Source: Alteromonas portus
Lineage (GTDB): Bacteria > Pseudomonadota > Gammaproteobacteria > Enterobacterales > Alteromonadaceae
Reading direction: 5' to 3'
Length of the DNA stretch: 64,000 nucleotides
NCBI RefSeq assembly: GCF_005117025.1
Contig: NZ_SWCO01000002.1
Coordinates: forward strand, 310,001 to 374,000
This document shows positions 56,501-64,000 of the stretch, piece after piece. Both the position numbers and the translations under genes were made by a program. The notes under the pieces are model-generated. The model saw only the letters and a list, made by a program, of their open reading frames with translations. It was not told where the DNA came from and did not search any database. The first letter of the stretch is position 1, and the number at the start of each line of letters is the position of its first letter.

Positions 56501-56893
56501 AAGGGTACGTCGGGTAACCTTTGTTTGACTACGTTTTATCACGTAACTAAAGAGATTGAAGCACAAGCATTGAGAACAAGAGTCAACATCGAAGACATTA
56601 ATCTACTTCGTGGTGCGTTAGACAAAATTGAATTGATGTTAAGCGAATCGCCTTTGTACGCAGAAAACGCAATCAACGAAAGTATTGATAATGCGTTGCT
56701 ACTCAGTCACCTGGAGGCTATGCTCAACAGTGTAAAGCAAAACATGGTAGATGAAGCAGAGTTAACGTTTTTGAGAGAAGTTGGGTGTTCAAGTCACAGA
56801 GAGCAGATTGGCCAAATCCTTTTGGATATTGATGATTTTGAATTCGAATTAGCGCACGAGCACATTTCTGCATTAATACAAGAACTGAAGTAG
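53558..56893 (+). CDS. MHYT-domain hybrid sensor histidine kinase
   Basis: The 1111-residue protein begins with seven transmembrane helices that include the MHYT motifs SMHFLGM, TMHYSGMAAM and GMHYTGMAA, thought to bind metal and sense O2, CO or NO. A PAS domain, a second PAS/PAC domain and HisKA (FLANMSHEIRTPMNA) follow. HATPase_c (NNLIGNAVKFT, DTGIGM, GGTGLG), a receiver domain (VVLMDLQMPKLDG, phosphorylated Asp) and a C-terminal Hpt domain (KLAHGLKGTSGNL) complete it. ATG 53558 is favoured over TTG 53522. The HD-GYP regulator starts 15 bases after its stop, so the pair probably forms one phosphorelay. The REC domain would pass phosphate to Hpt and then to that regulator. Confidence 0.92.
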   Translation: MVSRFFTIEEHATLIEGAYHFPLVLLSLFLAVFASYMAFTVAGQAAVTQDRLRRGTLLGAGSLALGGGIWSMHFLGMTAFDLCLPVNYDPLITGLSAIPGVAAAWVALHLLVKTRISVAEVVLGGVLVGAGIGTMHYSGMAAMDMAPLLRYNIGIFALSIVVAVGLAMLSLWIKFGITAATRSRKMLGKHMLLASVVMGLAIAGMHYTGMAAARFVLPPGMEISGQSSNIAVFLAISIAIVTLVLITLVLGISLLFKYRDVMMRAIESERIQSAITDTAVDAILTVDDKGIIKTANPAVEQIYGYTQEEVVGMHAAEMVPEERRHLYGDDFFSQRVVPTEQIIGTGREVEILRKGGERIPVRLGVGYTKVDGKPVFVSFASDLRKRKEMEDALRESEAKFRSLISNIPGMAYRCLNMPGWPMVFVSDAVLEITGYSSSDFTLPDPERSFTDLYHPDDIERLSSINEQKNADAFSYEYRIIAKSGEVKWVTEHGVHVKDCDGNILYVDGFISDITQRRVMEDELKAAKEKAEQAAAARTAFLANMSHEIRTPMNAIIGFSDLMLGESLREEQKSHLTTINRSARSLLHLLNDILDSAKLDKGKLDLDYRDFLIREELDLVVSTFWLEAKRKKVGLVLNVDDSVANGYRGVPERMRQVLNNLIGNAVKFTHEGEVAINVRKDNEFVYFAVSDTGIGMTQEQVERVFDPFSQADASMSRKYGGTGLGTTISKQLVELMGGNICVTSEKGKGTTFTFRLPLKEVEIGESTSESAQPISTQIDSTLRVLVVDDVQQNIELLSLLLSRAGHKVDTATDGLIALEKMQSASFDVVLMDLQMPKLDGLEAAKQRREYEKEHGLPPTPIIALTASVLVQDKHAAEQAGMEGFANKPVDFSLLMEEVARVLKLESRVVSAPIGGSNTNDSAFNVEKAVLDLRKAVDLWGSEDTVLREVDKFSNASREKIDGLMSAAIREDYDTVAKLAHGLKGTSGNLCLTTFYHVTKEIEAQALRTRVNIEDINLLRGALDKIELMLSESPLYAENAINESIDNALLLSHLEAMLNSVKQNMVDEAELTFLREVGCSSHREQIGQILLDIDDFEFELAHEHISALIQELK

Positions 56894-56908
56894 CCAAAGA
56901 GACAAGGC

Positions 56909-57910
56909 ATGTTAGAGATCGAAATAACAAAACCTACTTTATTGCTCGTTGATGATGAGCCAGTAAATCTAAGAGTTTTAAAGCAACTTCTCGCGAATGA
57001 CTACCAGCTTGTTTTTGCAAGAAACGGGGAAGAAGCATTAAAACTCACTGAGTCAAGGCAGCCAAATTTAATTTTACTCGATGTTATGATGCCGGGGCTC
57101 ACCGGTTTTGAGGTGTGTCGACAACTCAAGCAACAGGCTAATACAAAACATATTCCCGTGATATTCGTAACCGCTTTAAATGACGAGCACGAGGAAACCG
57201 AAGGCTTCGAAGCAGGTGCGGTGGACTATATTACTAAGCCTATATCGCCTGCCATTGTGAAAGCTCGGGTTAAAACCCACTTAAGTTTAGTGCAAGCTGA
57301 TGAGTTGCTAGACAGCCGACTACAAGTTGTGCAGCGATTAGGTAAGGCTGCAGAATACAAAGATAATGAAACGGGCATGCATGTTATGCGCATGAGCCAC
57401 TATGCTAGAGAACTAGCACTAGCATATGGATTGACAGAGAAACAGGCCGAAACGTTACTCCATGCCGCGCCAATGCACGATATTGGTAAAATAGGTATTG
57501 CAGATAGCATAATGTTAAAGCCGGGTAAGCTGACCGATGAAGAGTTTGCCACTATGAAACATCACCCTGAGATTGGCGCAGAAATCATTGGTGATTGTGG
57601 CAATTCTTTGTTGTTGAAAGTAGCGAAATCAGTGTCACTGACTCACCATGAAAAGTGGGATGGTACAGGTTACCCTAAAGGGCTGGCTGGGGAGGACATC
57701 CCTATTGAAGGACGTATTTGTGCAATCGCTGATGTGTTCGATGCGCTCACAAGTAAACGTCCATACAAAGATGCGTGGAGTATCGAAAAAACGATTGATT
57801 TTATGGAAAGTCAAAAAGGTAAACATTTTGAACCAAGACTGGTCGAGTTGATGATAGAAATTATGCCTAGAATTCTCGACATAAAAGGGAAGTTTAAAGA
57901 TGAGGACTAA
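56909..57910 (+). CDS. Response regulator with HD-GYP c-di-GMP phosphodiesterase domain
   Basis: The 333-residue protein has a receiver domain with Asp58 (LILLDVMMPGL) and an HD-GYP domain with HD at 190-191 (PMHDIGKIGI) and GYP at 254-256 (WDGTGYPKGL). It is related to RpfG and should degrade c-di-GMP when phosphorylated. All conserved metal and GYP residues are visible. It follows the MHYT hybrid kinase, the probable phosphate donor. Confidence 0.93.
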   Translation: MLEIEITKPTLLLVDDEPVNLRVLKQLLANDYQLVFARNGEEALKLTESRQPNLILLDVMMPGLTGFEVCRQLKQQANTKHIPVIFVTALNDEHEETEGFEAGAVDYITKPISPAIVKARVKTHLSLVQADELLDSRLQVVQRLGKAAEYKDNETGMHVMRMSHYARELALAYGLTEKQAETLLHAAPMHDIGKIGIADSIMLKPGKLTDEEFATMKHHPEIGAEIIGDCGNSLLLKVAKSVSLTHHEKWDGTGYPKGLAGEDIPIEGRICAIADVFDALTSKRPYKDAWSIEKTIDFMESQKGKHFEPRLVELMIEIMPRILDIKGKFKDED

Positions 57911-57929
57911 CGCCCATGCCTTTTCGCTG

Positions 57930-57958
57930 TTGCTTAATGCGGCGCCTATACGTATAAT
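57930..57958 (+). promoter_or_regulatory. Promoter of the rimP upstream transcript
   Basis: TTGCTT (57930-57935) and a perfect TATAAT (57953-57958) are spaced by 17 bases, just after the HD-GYP stop. The start point would be at about 57965. Confidence 0.7.
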
Positions 57959-57964
57959 GTGCCC

Positions 57965-58126
57965 ATCAAGTGATGAGAGCGGGCTCCCTCATTAAAGGAA
58001 AGTAACGCACTCAGCATTAGCAAGCTATCACCTATCGGTGGTTTTACCCATAAGTTTGCAACTGCCCATGTTGGCAGGTATGGGTTCAGAATTTTAATAA
58101 AAGCCCCGCTAGTCCGGGGCTTTTTG
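57965..58126 (+). ncRNA. Candidate small RNA or rimP leader transcript
   Basis: About 160 bases run from the promoter to a strong terminator with no protein frame. Hairpins include ATGAG/CTCAT (57973-57992), CACC TATC GGTG (58029-58040) and a nested pair ACCCATA (58046-58052)/TATGGGT (58079-58085) enclosing CTGCC/GGCAG. E. coli has the initiator tRNA metY at this location; here no tRNA fold is present. It may be an independent small RNA or an attenuated leader of the rimP-nusA-infB operon. Confidence 0.55.
58099..58125 (+). terminator. Terminator of the candidate rimP upstream RNA
   Basis: AAAAGCCCC (58099-58107) pairs with GGGGCTTTT (58116-58124), followed by more T. Confidence 0.85.
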
Positions 58127-58173
58127 TTGTATTAAAACCTGGAGTCAGCCTCGCTGAGCCGGGTGATGACAGG

Positions 58174-58193
58174 TGGGCTTTAGGCCCTTTTTT
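58174..58193 (+). terminator. Attenuator-type hairpin just before rimP
   Basis: GGGC and GCCC arms around CTTTAG (58174-58187) are followed by six T, and the rimP ribosome binding site GGAGG starts eight bases later. This is the place and form expected of a rimP leader attenuator, known in gammaproteobacteria. Confidence 0.65.
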
Positions 58194-58211
58194 CGTTTTT
58201 GGAGGTTTGCA

Positions 58212-58670
58212 TTGGCAAAACTTGAAGAGAAACTAACCGAAATGTTAGAGCCAGGTGTTGAAGCACTGGGTTTTGAGTTGGTTGGTATCGAGTTTGTACG
58301 AGCGGGGAAACATTCTATTCTTCGCGTTTTTATTGATCATGAAAACGGTATTACCGTAGATGATTGTGCAGATGTAAGTCATCAGGTTAGCGCAATTTTG
58401 GACGTTGAAGATCCAATTAGCACTGAATATAACTTAGAAGTGTCATCACCGGGTATGGACAGACCGCTTTTCAAAGAAAAGCATTACATCGAGTCTGTGG
58501 GTGAAGTGGTTCAAGTTCGTTTGTCTATGCCGATGGACGACAGACGTAATTTTAAAGGCAAAGTACTTGCGTGTGAAAACGGCATCGTGAGTATTGAAGT
58601 GGATGGCCAGCAGTTCCAGTTAGCTGTGGCGAATATCGAAAAAGGTAACGTTGTTCCCACGTTCGATTAA
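58212..58670 (+). CDS. rimP: Ribosome maturation factor RimP
   Basis: RimP assists 30S subunit assembly. The 152-residue protein begins AKLEEKLTEMLEPGVEALGF, with the VFIDHENGITVDDCADVSHQ and LEVSSPGMDRPL segments typical of the family. The start is TTG 58212, seven bases after GGAGG. An in-frame upstream extension lies in the attenuator and is unlikely to be translated. It leads rimP-nusA-infB-rbfA-truB. Confidence 0.96.
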   Translation: MAKLEEKLTEMLEPGVEALGFELVGIEFVRAGKHSILRVFIDHENGITVDDCADVSHQVSAILDVEDPISTEYNLEVSSPGMDRPLFKEKHYIESVGEVVQVRLSMPMDDRRNFKGKVLACENGIVSIEVDGQQFQLAVANIEKGNVVPTFD

Positions 58671-58715
58671 CGGAACAGCTCTGCTTTCAACGACGAAAGC
58701 ATAAGAGAGGCGAAA

Positions 58716-60212
58716 ATGAATAAAGAAATTTTGTTAGTGGCGGAAGCCGTTTCAAATGAAAAACAAGTGCCTAGAGAGAAAATTTTTGAAGCGCTAGAGT
58801 ATGCAATCGCTAGTGCAACCAAAAAGAAAAACGAAGGCGAGATTGAAGTTCGTGTAAGCATCGACAGAACGTCTGGTGACTTTGATACATTCCGTCGCTG
58901 GTTGGTTATTCCTGATGATCAAGAACAGGAAAATCCGTTTGCTGAAATTACGATTTCTGCGGCACAAATCGACGAACCAGAGATTCAACTTGGCGATTAT
59001 GTGGAAGAACAGATTGAATCTATAAAATTCGACCGCATAACTACGCAAACCGCTAAGCAAGTGATCGTACAAAAAGTACGTGAAGCTGAGCGTCAGCAAA
59101 TGATTGCTGAGTACGAAGATAAAGTAGGTGAATTAGTTACTGGTACGGTTAAGAAAGTAAACCGTGACAACATCATCATCGACTTAGGTAACAACGCTGA
59201 AGGTGTTATCTACCGCGATGACATGCTTCCTCGCGAAACGTTCCGCCCGGGTGACCGTGTACGTGGTCTTCTTTACGTGATTCGTCCAGAAGCACGTGGC
59301 GCACAGCTATTTATTAGCCGTACGCACCCAGACATGCTAGTTGAGCTTTTCCGTCTGGAAGTACCAGAAATTGCGGAAGAGACACTAGAAATTAAATCTG
59401 CAGCGCGTGACCCAGGTTCTCGTGCAAAGATTGCAGTTAAAACTAATGACAAACGCTTAGACCCAGTAGGTGCGTGTGTCGGTATGCGTGGTTCACGTGT
59501 ACAAGCCGTATCTGGTGAACTTGGCGGTGAACGTGTTGATATCGTGTTATGGGACGAAAACCCAGCGCAATTCGTTATCAATGCTATGGCTCCCGCCGAA
59601 GTGGCGTCAATCGTTGTTGATGAAGACAGCAACAGCATGGACGTAGCGGTTGAAGCAGACAACCTAGCACAGGCAATTGGCCGTAGTGGTCAAAACGTTC
59701 GCCTAGCTAGCCAGCTCACAGGCTGGGAACTTAACGTGATGACGGTTGAAGATCTCAACAAGAAGCACGAAGAAGAAAACGCGAAGGTACTTGATCTATT
59801 TACTGCTGGTTTGGACATTGACGAAGAATTCGCGTCTGTCTTGGTAGATGAAGGCTTTACAACGTTAGAAGAAGTGGCATACGTGCCTGCAAGTGAGCTT
59901 TTAGCGGTTGAAGGGTTAGATGAAGAAATGGTTGAAGAGCTGCGCAACAGAGCGCGTGCTTTCCTAACCACGCGTGCACTGGCGAACGAAGAATCGCTTG
60001 AAGGTGCAGAGCCTACAGAAGCCTTATTAAATCTTGAAGGTATGAGTAAACACGTGGCCTATGTGTTGGCCAGCCGCGGTGTTACCGACCTGGAAGAATT
60101 AGCAGAACAAGGTACCGATGATATCAGTGATATCGATGAACTAGACGAAGAGAAAGCCGGTGCGTTAATCATGGCGGCTCGTAATATCGTATGGTTCAGT
60201 GAAGAAGAGTAA
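58716..60212 (+). CDS. nusA: Transcription termination/antitermination factor NusA
   Basis: NusA binds RNA polymerase and RNA to control pausing, termination and antitermination. The 498-residue protein has the N-terminal polymerase-binding domain, S1 (about 132-200), two KH domains ([32 protein letters not shown]) and two C-terminal acidic repeats of the gammaproteobacterial type ([20 protein letters not shown] and [15 protein letters not shown]). AGAGG precedes the ATG. Confidence 0.97.
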   Translation: MNKEILLVAEAVSNEKQVPREKIFEALEYAIASATKKKNEGEIEVRVSIDRTSGDFDTFRRWLVIPDDQEQENPFAEITISAAQIDEPEIQLGDYVEEQIESIKFDRITTQTAKQVIVQKVREAERQQMIAEYEDKVGELVTGTVKKVNRDNIIIDLGNNAEGVIYRDDMLPRETFRPGDRVRGLLYVIRPEARGAQLFISRTHPDMLVELFRLEVPEIAEETLEIKSAARDPGSRAKIAVKTNDKRLDPVGACVGMRGSRVQAVSGELGGERVDIVLWDENPAQFVINAMAPAEVASIVVDEDSNSMDVAVEADNLAQAIGRSGQNVRLASQLTGWELNVMTVEDLNKKHEEENAKVLDLFTAGLDIDEEFASVLVDEGFTTLEEVAYVPASELLAVEGLDEEMVEELRNRARAFLTTRALANEESLEGAEPTEALLNLEGMSKHVAYVLASRGVTDLEELAEQGTDDISDIDELDEEKAGALIMAARNIVWFSEEE

Positions 60213-60236
60213 GGTCAACAGGGGGAAAATTACGTA

Positions 60237-62843
60237 ATGGCAGATGTATCTATTGAAAAGCTCGCCAGCGACATTGGTACGACCGTTGACCGATTGGTTG
60301 GCCAGTTTAAAGACGCGGGTATCACTAAGAGTGCCGGCGATCAGGTAAACGAAGACGAGAAACAAAAACTATTGGATCATTTAAGTAAGCAACACGGCAG
60401 CGCAGCTGAACCAACGCGTATGACACTTAAGCGTAAGACAACAAGCACATTAAGTGTTGGTAAGTCTAAAGAAGTGAAAGTAGAAGTACGTAAAAAGCGC
60501 ACTTACGTTAAGCGTAGCGATGTTGAAGAACAGCAGCGTCAAGCGGAAGAAGAGGCGAAGCGTCTTGAAGAAGAAGCACGCCTGAAGCGCGAAGCGGAAG
60601 AAAAAGCAGCAGCTGAAGCGAAAAAAGCCGCTGAGGAGAAAGCGCGTAAAGCTGAAGAAGCGAAGAAAGCCGCTGAAGAAGAGCGTGCCCGCCGTGCAGA
60701 ACAAGCAAAGAAAGAAGCTGAAGCACGTAAGGCAGACGAGCCAGAACTGACTGAAGCTGAAAAGGCTGAAGCTGAAGCTGCGCGTCAGGAAGAAGAGCGT
60801 CTGCGTAAAGCGCAAGAAGAAGAAGCGCAGAAGAAGCTTGAAGAAGACGCGAAGAAAGCGGCTGACGAAGCGCGCAAGCTTGCTGAAGAAAACGAGCGTC
60901 GCTGGAAAGAAGAAGAAGAGCGTCGTAAAAAAGCAGAAGCTGAAGAAGTTCACTTGCACTCTAACCGTTACGCGCAAGAAGCGGAAGACGAAGAAGACAT
61001 GCAGGTTGAGCGTTCATCACGCCGTCGTCGTAAGTCGAAGAAAAACGCGGGTGAACACCTTAAGCAAGGCTTTAACAAGCCAGCTGCACCTGTAGAGCGT
61101 GTTGTTAAGCTTGGCGCAACCATCACCGTTGGCGAACTAGCAAGTAAGCTTGCTATTAAGTCTAACGAAGTTATCAAAACGATGATGAAGATGGGGGAGA
61201 TGGCAACCATTAACCAAGTACTAGACCAAGATACTGCGGTACTAGTGATTGAAGAAATGGGCCATAAGTACGAGCTTGTTAACGACAATGCGCTTGAAGA
61301 TGAGTTGTTGGCAGATGGCACTGGCGGTGAAAAAACCACACGTGCACCTGTTGTAACCATCATGGGTCACGTTGACCACGGTAAAACCTCATTGCTTGAC
61401 TACATTCGTCGCGCGAAAGTAGCAGACGGTGAAGCCGGTGGTATTACCCAGCACATTGGTGCATATAAAGTAGAAACAGAAAATGGCGAAATCACGTTCC
61501 TAGATACACCTGGACACGCCGCATTTACCGCAATGCGTGCTCGTGGTGCTACGGCGACGGATATCGTTATTCTTGTTGTTGCTGCAGATGACGGCGTAAT
61601 GCCTCAAACGAAAGAAGCGGTACAGCACGCTCGTGCTGCTGGCGTACCTCTTATCGTTGCAGTGAACAAAATGGATAAAGAAACAGCTGACCCTGATCGC
61701 GTGAAAACTGAGCTATCTCAACTAGAAGTTATCTCAGAAGAGTGGGGCGGTGAGCATCAGTTCTGTAACGTTTCTGCGAAAACAGGTATGGGCGTAGACG
61801 AATTGCTTGAAGCTATCGTCCTACAAGCTGAAGTTCTTGACCTTAAAGCAGTAGCTGAAGGCCCAGGTCGCGGTATTGTTATTGAATCTCGCCTTGATAA
61901 AGGCCGTGGTCCAGTAGCATCTGTATTGGTTCAAGAAGGCCAATTACGCGCTGGTGACATCCTACTTTGTGGTGAAGAGTACGGCCGTGTTCGTGCAATG
62001 CGCGACGAAAACGGTAATGAAATTAAAGTTGCGGGCCCTTCTACACCTGTAGAAGTACTTGGTCTGTCTGGTGTTCCAGTAGCGGGTGAAGACGCAGCCG
62101 TTGTTAAAGACGAGCGTAAAGCGCGTGAAGTAGCAGCTAAGCGTCATCAGAAGAAACGTGAACTTAAACTTGCTCGTCAGCAAAAAGCGAAACTTGAAAA
62201 CATGTTTGCGAACATGGAATCAGGTGACGTTAGCGAACTTAACATCGTACTTAAAGCTGACGTACAGGGCTCTGTAGAAGCGATTTCTGAATCATTGGTT
62301 AAGCTTTCTACTTCTGAAGTAAAAGTGAACATTGTAGGTAGTGGTGTAGGTGGTATCACTGAAACTGACGCAACCCTTGCGGCTGCATCAGGCGCTATCG
62401 TACTAGGCTTTAACGTTCGTGCCGATGCTACAGCGCGTCGCGTACTAGAAGCTGAAGAAATTGATTTACGTTACTACAGCGTTATCTATAACCTAATTGA
62501 CGAAGTGAAAGCGGCCATGAGCGGTATGCTTGCACCGGAATTCAAGCAGGAAATCATTGGTCTTGCAGAAGTACGTGACGTATTTAAGTCACCGAAACTG
62601 GGCGCAATTGCGGGCTGTATGGTTACTGAAGGTAACGTTAAGCGTAGCAACCCAATCCGTGTACTTCGCGACAACGTAGTTATCTACGAAGGTGAACTAG
62701 AGTCACTACGTCGCTTTAAAGACGACGTTCAAGAAGTACGTAACGGTATGGAATGTGGTATCGGCGTTAAGAACTACAACGACGTGAAAGTAGGCGACCA
62801 AATCGAGGTCTTCGAAATCGTTGAGGTTAAGCGCGAAATTTAA
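60237..62843 (+). CDS. infB: Translation initiation factor IF-2
   Basis: IF-2 brings fMet-tRNA to the 30S subunit and promotes subunit joining with GTP. The 868-residue protein has IF2-N (about 1-55), a long highly charged Glu/Lys/Arg/Ala helix at about 95-240, a second IF2-N-like domain, and the G domain with GHVDHGKTS (near 376), DTPGHAAF and NKMD. Domains II-IV follow. GGGGGAAAA precedes the ATG. Internal starts giving shorter forms are known in E. coli; an equivalent cannot be ruled in or out here. Confidence 0.97.
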   Translation: MADVSIEKLASDIGTTVDRLVGQFKDAGITKSAGDQVNEDEKQKLLDHLSKQHGSAAEPTRMTLKRKTTSTLSVGKSKEVKVEVRKKRTYVKRSDVEEQQRQAEEEAKRLEEEARLKREAEEKAAAEAKKAAEEKARKAEEAKKAAEEERARRAEQAKKEAEARKADEPELTEAEKAEAEAARQEEERLRKAQEEEAQKKLEEDAKKAADEARKLAEENERRWKEEEERRKKAEAEEVHLHSNRYAQEAEDEEDMQVERSSRRRRKSKKNAGEHLKQGFNKPAAPVERVVKLGATITVGELASKLAIKSNEVIKTMMKMGEMATINQVLDQDTAVLVIEEMGHKYELVNDNALEDELLADGTGGEKTTRAPVVTIMGHVDHGKTSLLDYIRRAKVADGEAGGITQHIGAYKVETENGEITFLDTPGHAAFTAMRARGATATDIVILVVAADDGVMPQTKEAVQHARAAGVPLIVAVNKMDKETADPDRVKTELSQLEVISEEWGGEHQFCNVSAKTGMGVDELLEAIVLQAEVLDLKAVAEGPGRGIVIESRLDKGRGPVASVLVQEGQLRAGDILLCGEEYGRVRAMRDENGNEIKVAGPSTPVEVLGLSGVPVAGEDAAVVKDERKAREVAAKRHQKKRELKLARQQKAKLENMFANMESGDVSELNIVLKADVQGSVEAISESLVKLSTSEVKVNIVGSGVGGITETDATLAAASGAIVLGFNVRADATARRVLEAEEIDLRYYSVIYNLIDEVKAAMSGMLAPEFKQEIIGLAEVRDVFKSPKLGAIAGCMVTEGNVKRSNPIRVLRDNVVIYEGELESLRRFKDDVQEVRNGMECGIGVKNYNDVKVGDQIEVFEIVEVKREI

Positions 62844-62870
62844 TTGCCTTAGTTAATTCGGCATGTGAGA

Positions 62871-62897
62871 AACGGGGGCCGAGTGCTCCCGTTTTTG
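62871..62897 (+). terminator. Hairpin between infB and rbfA
   Basis: AACGGG (62871-62876) pairs with CCCGTT (62888-62893), followed by a T run. As the operon continues into rbfA, it may be a partial terminator or processing site. Confidence 0.65.
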
Positions 62898-62957
62898 TCT
62901 GTATACAGCAAACAGACCTCGCGCATGCCCTGCGTTAAATAAGGAAAGGAGAGTATA

Positions 62958-63359
62958 ATGGCCCGTGAATTTTCACGTACCGACAGAGTTGCTCAGCAAG
63001 TTCATAAAGAAGTGGCGAGCATTCTGCAAAATGAATACAAGCACCGCGTTGGCGATATGCCTTTGATCACGGTTTCTGACGTAGATGTATCGCGCGACTT
63101 AGCGCATGCAAAGATCTTTGTGACTATCTACAACAGCACCGAAGAAGAAGGTAAAGCGCAAATTAAACAACTGGCAGAATACAAAAAGTTTATTCGCAGT
63201 ATTTTAGCTAAACGTATTCGCATGCGCTCAGTGCCTGATCTTCACTTCTTTGAAGATAAGTCGATTGTTGAAGGTATGCGTATTTCTAATCTTGTGTCTC
63301 AGACCATCGCAAAAGATGAGTCAAAGCGCGATAAAGACGATCCACAAGAGCAGGAGTAA
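62958..63359 (+). CDS. rbfA: Ribosome-binding factor A
   Basis: RbfA helps 16S rRNA processing and cold adaptation. The 133-residue protein has REFSRTDRVAQQVHKEVASI at its start and the KH-like fold with VSRDLAHAKIFVTIY and RMRSVPDLHFFED. AAGGAAAGGAGAG precedes the ATG. Its TAA is immediately followed by the truB ATG. Confidence 0.96.
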   Translation: MAREFSRTDRVAQQVHKEVASILQNEYKHRVGDMPLITVSDVDVSRDLAHAKIFVTIYNSTEEEGKAQIKQLAEYKKFIRSILAKRIRMRSVPDLHFFEDKSIVEGMRISNLVSQTIAKDESKRDKDDPQEQE

Positions 63360-64000
63360 ATGGCAAGACGTCGTAAAGGCCGTGAGATTAACGGCATAGT
63401 ATTGCTTGATAAACCGCTTGGTGGGTCATCAAACCAACTGCTTCAAAAAGTGCGCTGGCTGTACAAAGCGGCTAAAGCTGGGCATACAGGCGCACTTGAT
63501 CCCCTTGCCAGTGGCATGTTGCCCCTTTGTTTGGGTGAAGCTACGAAGTTTTCTCAGTTTCTTCTGGATGCCGAAAAGACTTATGAAGTTACCGCTCAAT
63601 TAGGTGTTCGCACCACCACGTCTGACGCCGATGGCGAAGTAGTTGAAGAAAAGCCTGTTGATGTAAGTGAAGAACAAGTACGTGATGCGTGCTTGGCGTT
63701 TCTAGGTAAGAGTAAACAAATCCCGTCCATGTTTTCAGCGCTTAAACATCAAGGTAAGCCGCTTTATCACTATGCACGTCAAGGTATAGAGATTGAGCGT
63801 GAACCCCGCGATATTGAAGTGTATGAATTAGATGTACTGCGTATAGAGCTTCCTTATGTAGAAATGCGCATAAAATGCAGCAAAGGTACCTATATCCGCT
63901 CTATTGTGGATGATTTAGGTCAAAACCTTGGTTGTGGTGCCTACGTGACCCGCTTACATCGCACCGAAGTCGCAGACTATCCCACAGATAAAATGGTATC
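63360..64000 (+). CDS. truB: tRNA pseudouridine-55 synthase TruB (partial, cut by window end)
   Basis: TruB makes pseudouridine 55 in the T loop of tRNAs. The visible 213 residues include the start [20 protein letters not shown], the catalytic Asp in [33 protein letters not shown], and [16 protein letters not shown]. The C-terminal PUA domain is beyond the window. The ATG directly follows the rbfA stop codon. Confidence 0.95.
   Translation, partial: MARRRKGREINGIVLLDKPLGGSSNQLLQKVRWLYKAAKAGHTGALDPLASGMLPLCLGEATKFSQFLLDAEKTYEVTAQLGVRTTTSDADGEVVEEKPVDVSEEQVRDACLAFLGKSKQIPSMFSALKHQGKPLYHYARQGIEIEREPRDIEVYELDVLRIELPYVEMRIKCSKGTYIRSIVDDLGQNLGCGAYVTRLHRTEVADYPTDKMV

Noticed and set aside
58073..58100. 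GGGTTCAGAATTTT as a possible tRNA T arm before rimP, where E. coli has metY
   Set aside because: No acceptor or anticodon stem can be built around it, and the region folds as nested ACCCATA/TATGGGT hairpins.
60450..60977. Long minus-strand frame rich in Phe and Leu opposite infB
   Set aside because: It is the antisense of the Glu/Lys-rich IF-2 linker and has no start signal.

Overview
The window looks like a chromosomal segment of a marine gammaproteobacterium, most probably Alteromonas or a close relative. This is inferred from gene order and protein style, because no 16S gene is present. The base composition is moderate, gene order around the fatty-acid and translation operons is classic gammaproteobacterial, and DUF3718 proteins, a large TonB-dependent receptor and many c-di-GMP proteins fit Alteromonadales. 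I see no insertion sequence, integrase, CRISPR array or prophage.

Region 1 (1-18.2 kb) is core housekeeping. RNase E (rne, minus strand) faces away from rluC across a structured leader of about 0.8 kb. Next come a HAD phosphatase, the opposing maf-type pyrophosphatase gene, and the long yceD-rpmF-plsX-fabH-fabD-fabG-acpP-fabF run for ribosome and fatty-acid synthesis. It continues into pabC-mltG-tmk-holB-tatD.

Region 2 (18.2-34.7 kb) is accessory metabolism and signalling. It holds an FMN-binding oxidase-like protein, an NAD(P)-binding protein, a periplasmic beta-propeller diguanylate cyclase, an M2 (ACE-like) peptidase lipoprotein, a gamma-glutamylcyclotransferase remnant, two small membrane proteins and a small secreted protein. 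An SDR and a haloalkane dehalogenase with a complete catalytic set follow. A beta-oxidation operon (multifunctional enoyl-CoA hydratase/3-hydroxyacyl-CoA dehydrogenase, thiolase, acyl-CoA dehydrogenase) ends the region, followed by an epoxide-hydrolase-like gene.

Region 3 (34.7-46.2 kb) is the most unusual part. Three copies of a small secreted DUF3718 gene lie within 11.4 kb, all on the minus strand. Each has a related upstream motif, a related 5' leader and a conserved three-hairpin 3' UTR whose stems show compensatory changes. Interspersed are a ToxR/CadC-like membrane regulator, an amidohydrolase, a small outer-membrane barrel, and a polyol module (SorC regulator, HAD phosphatase, NCS1-type permease, mannitol-type dehydrogenase).

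Region 4 (46.2-53.4 kb) holds a LysR regulator, a MaoC hydratase, an MscS channel followed by a previously hidden entericidin-like lipoprotein gene, a TonB-dependent receptor, a pterin carbinolamine dehydratase and three identical initiator tRNA genes in tandem.

Region 5 (53.5-64 kb) begins with an MHYT hybrid histidine kinase and an HD-GYP response regulator. A candidate small RNA or leader follows, then the rimP-nusA-infB-rbfA-truB translation operon, with truB cut by the window end.
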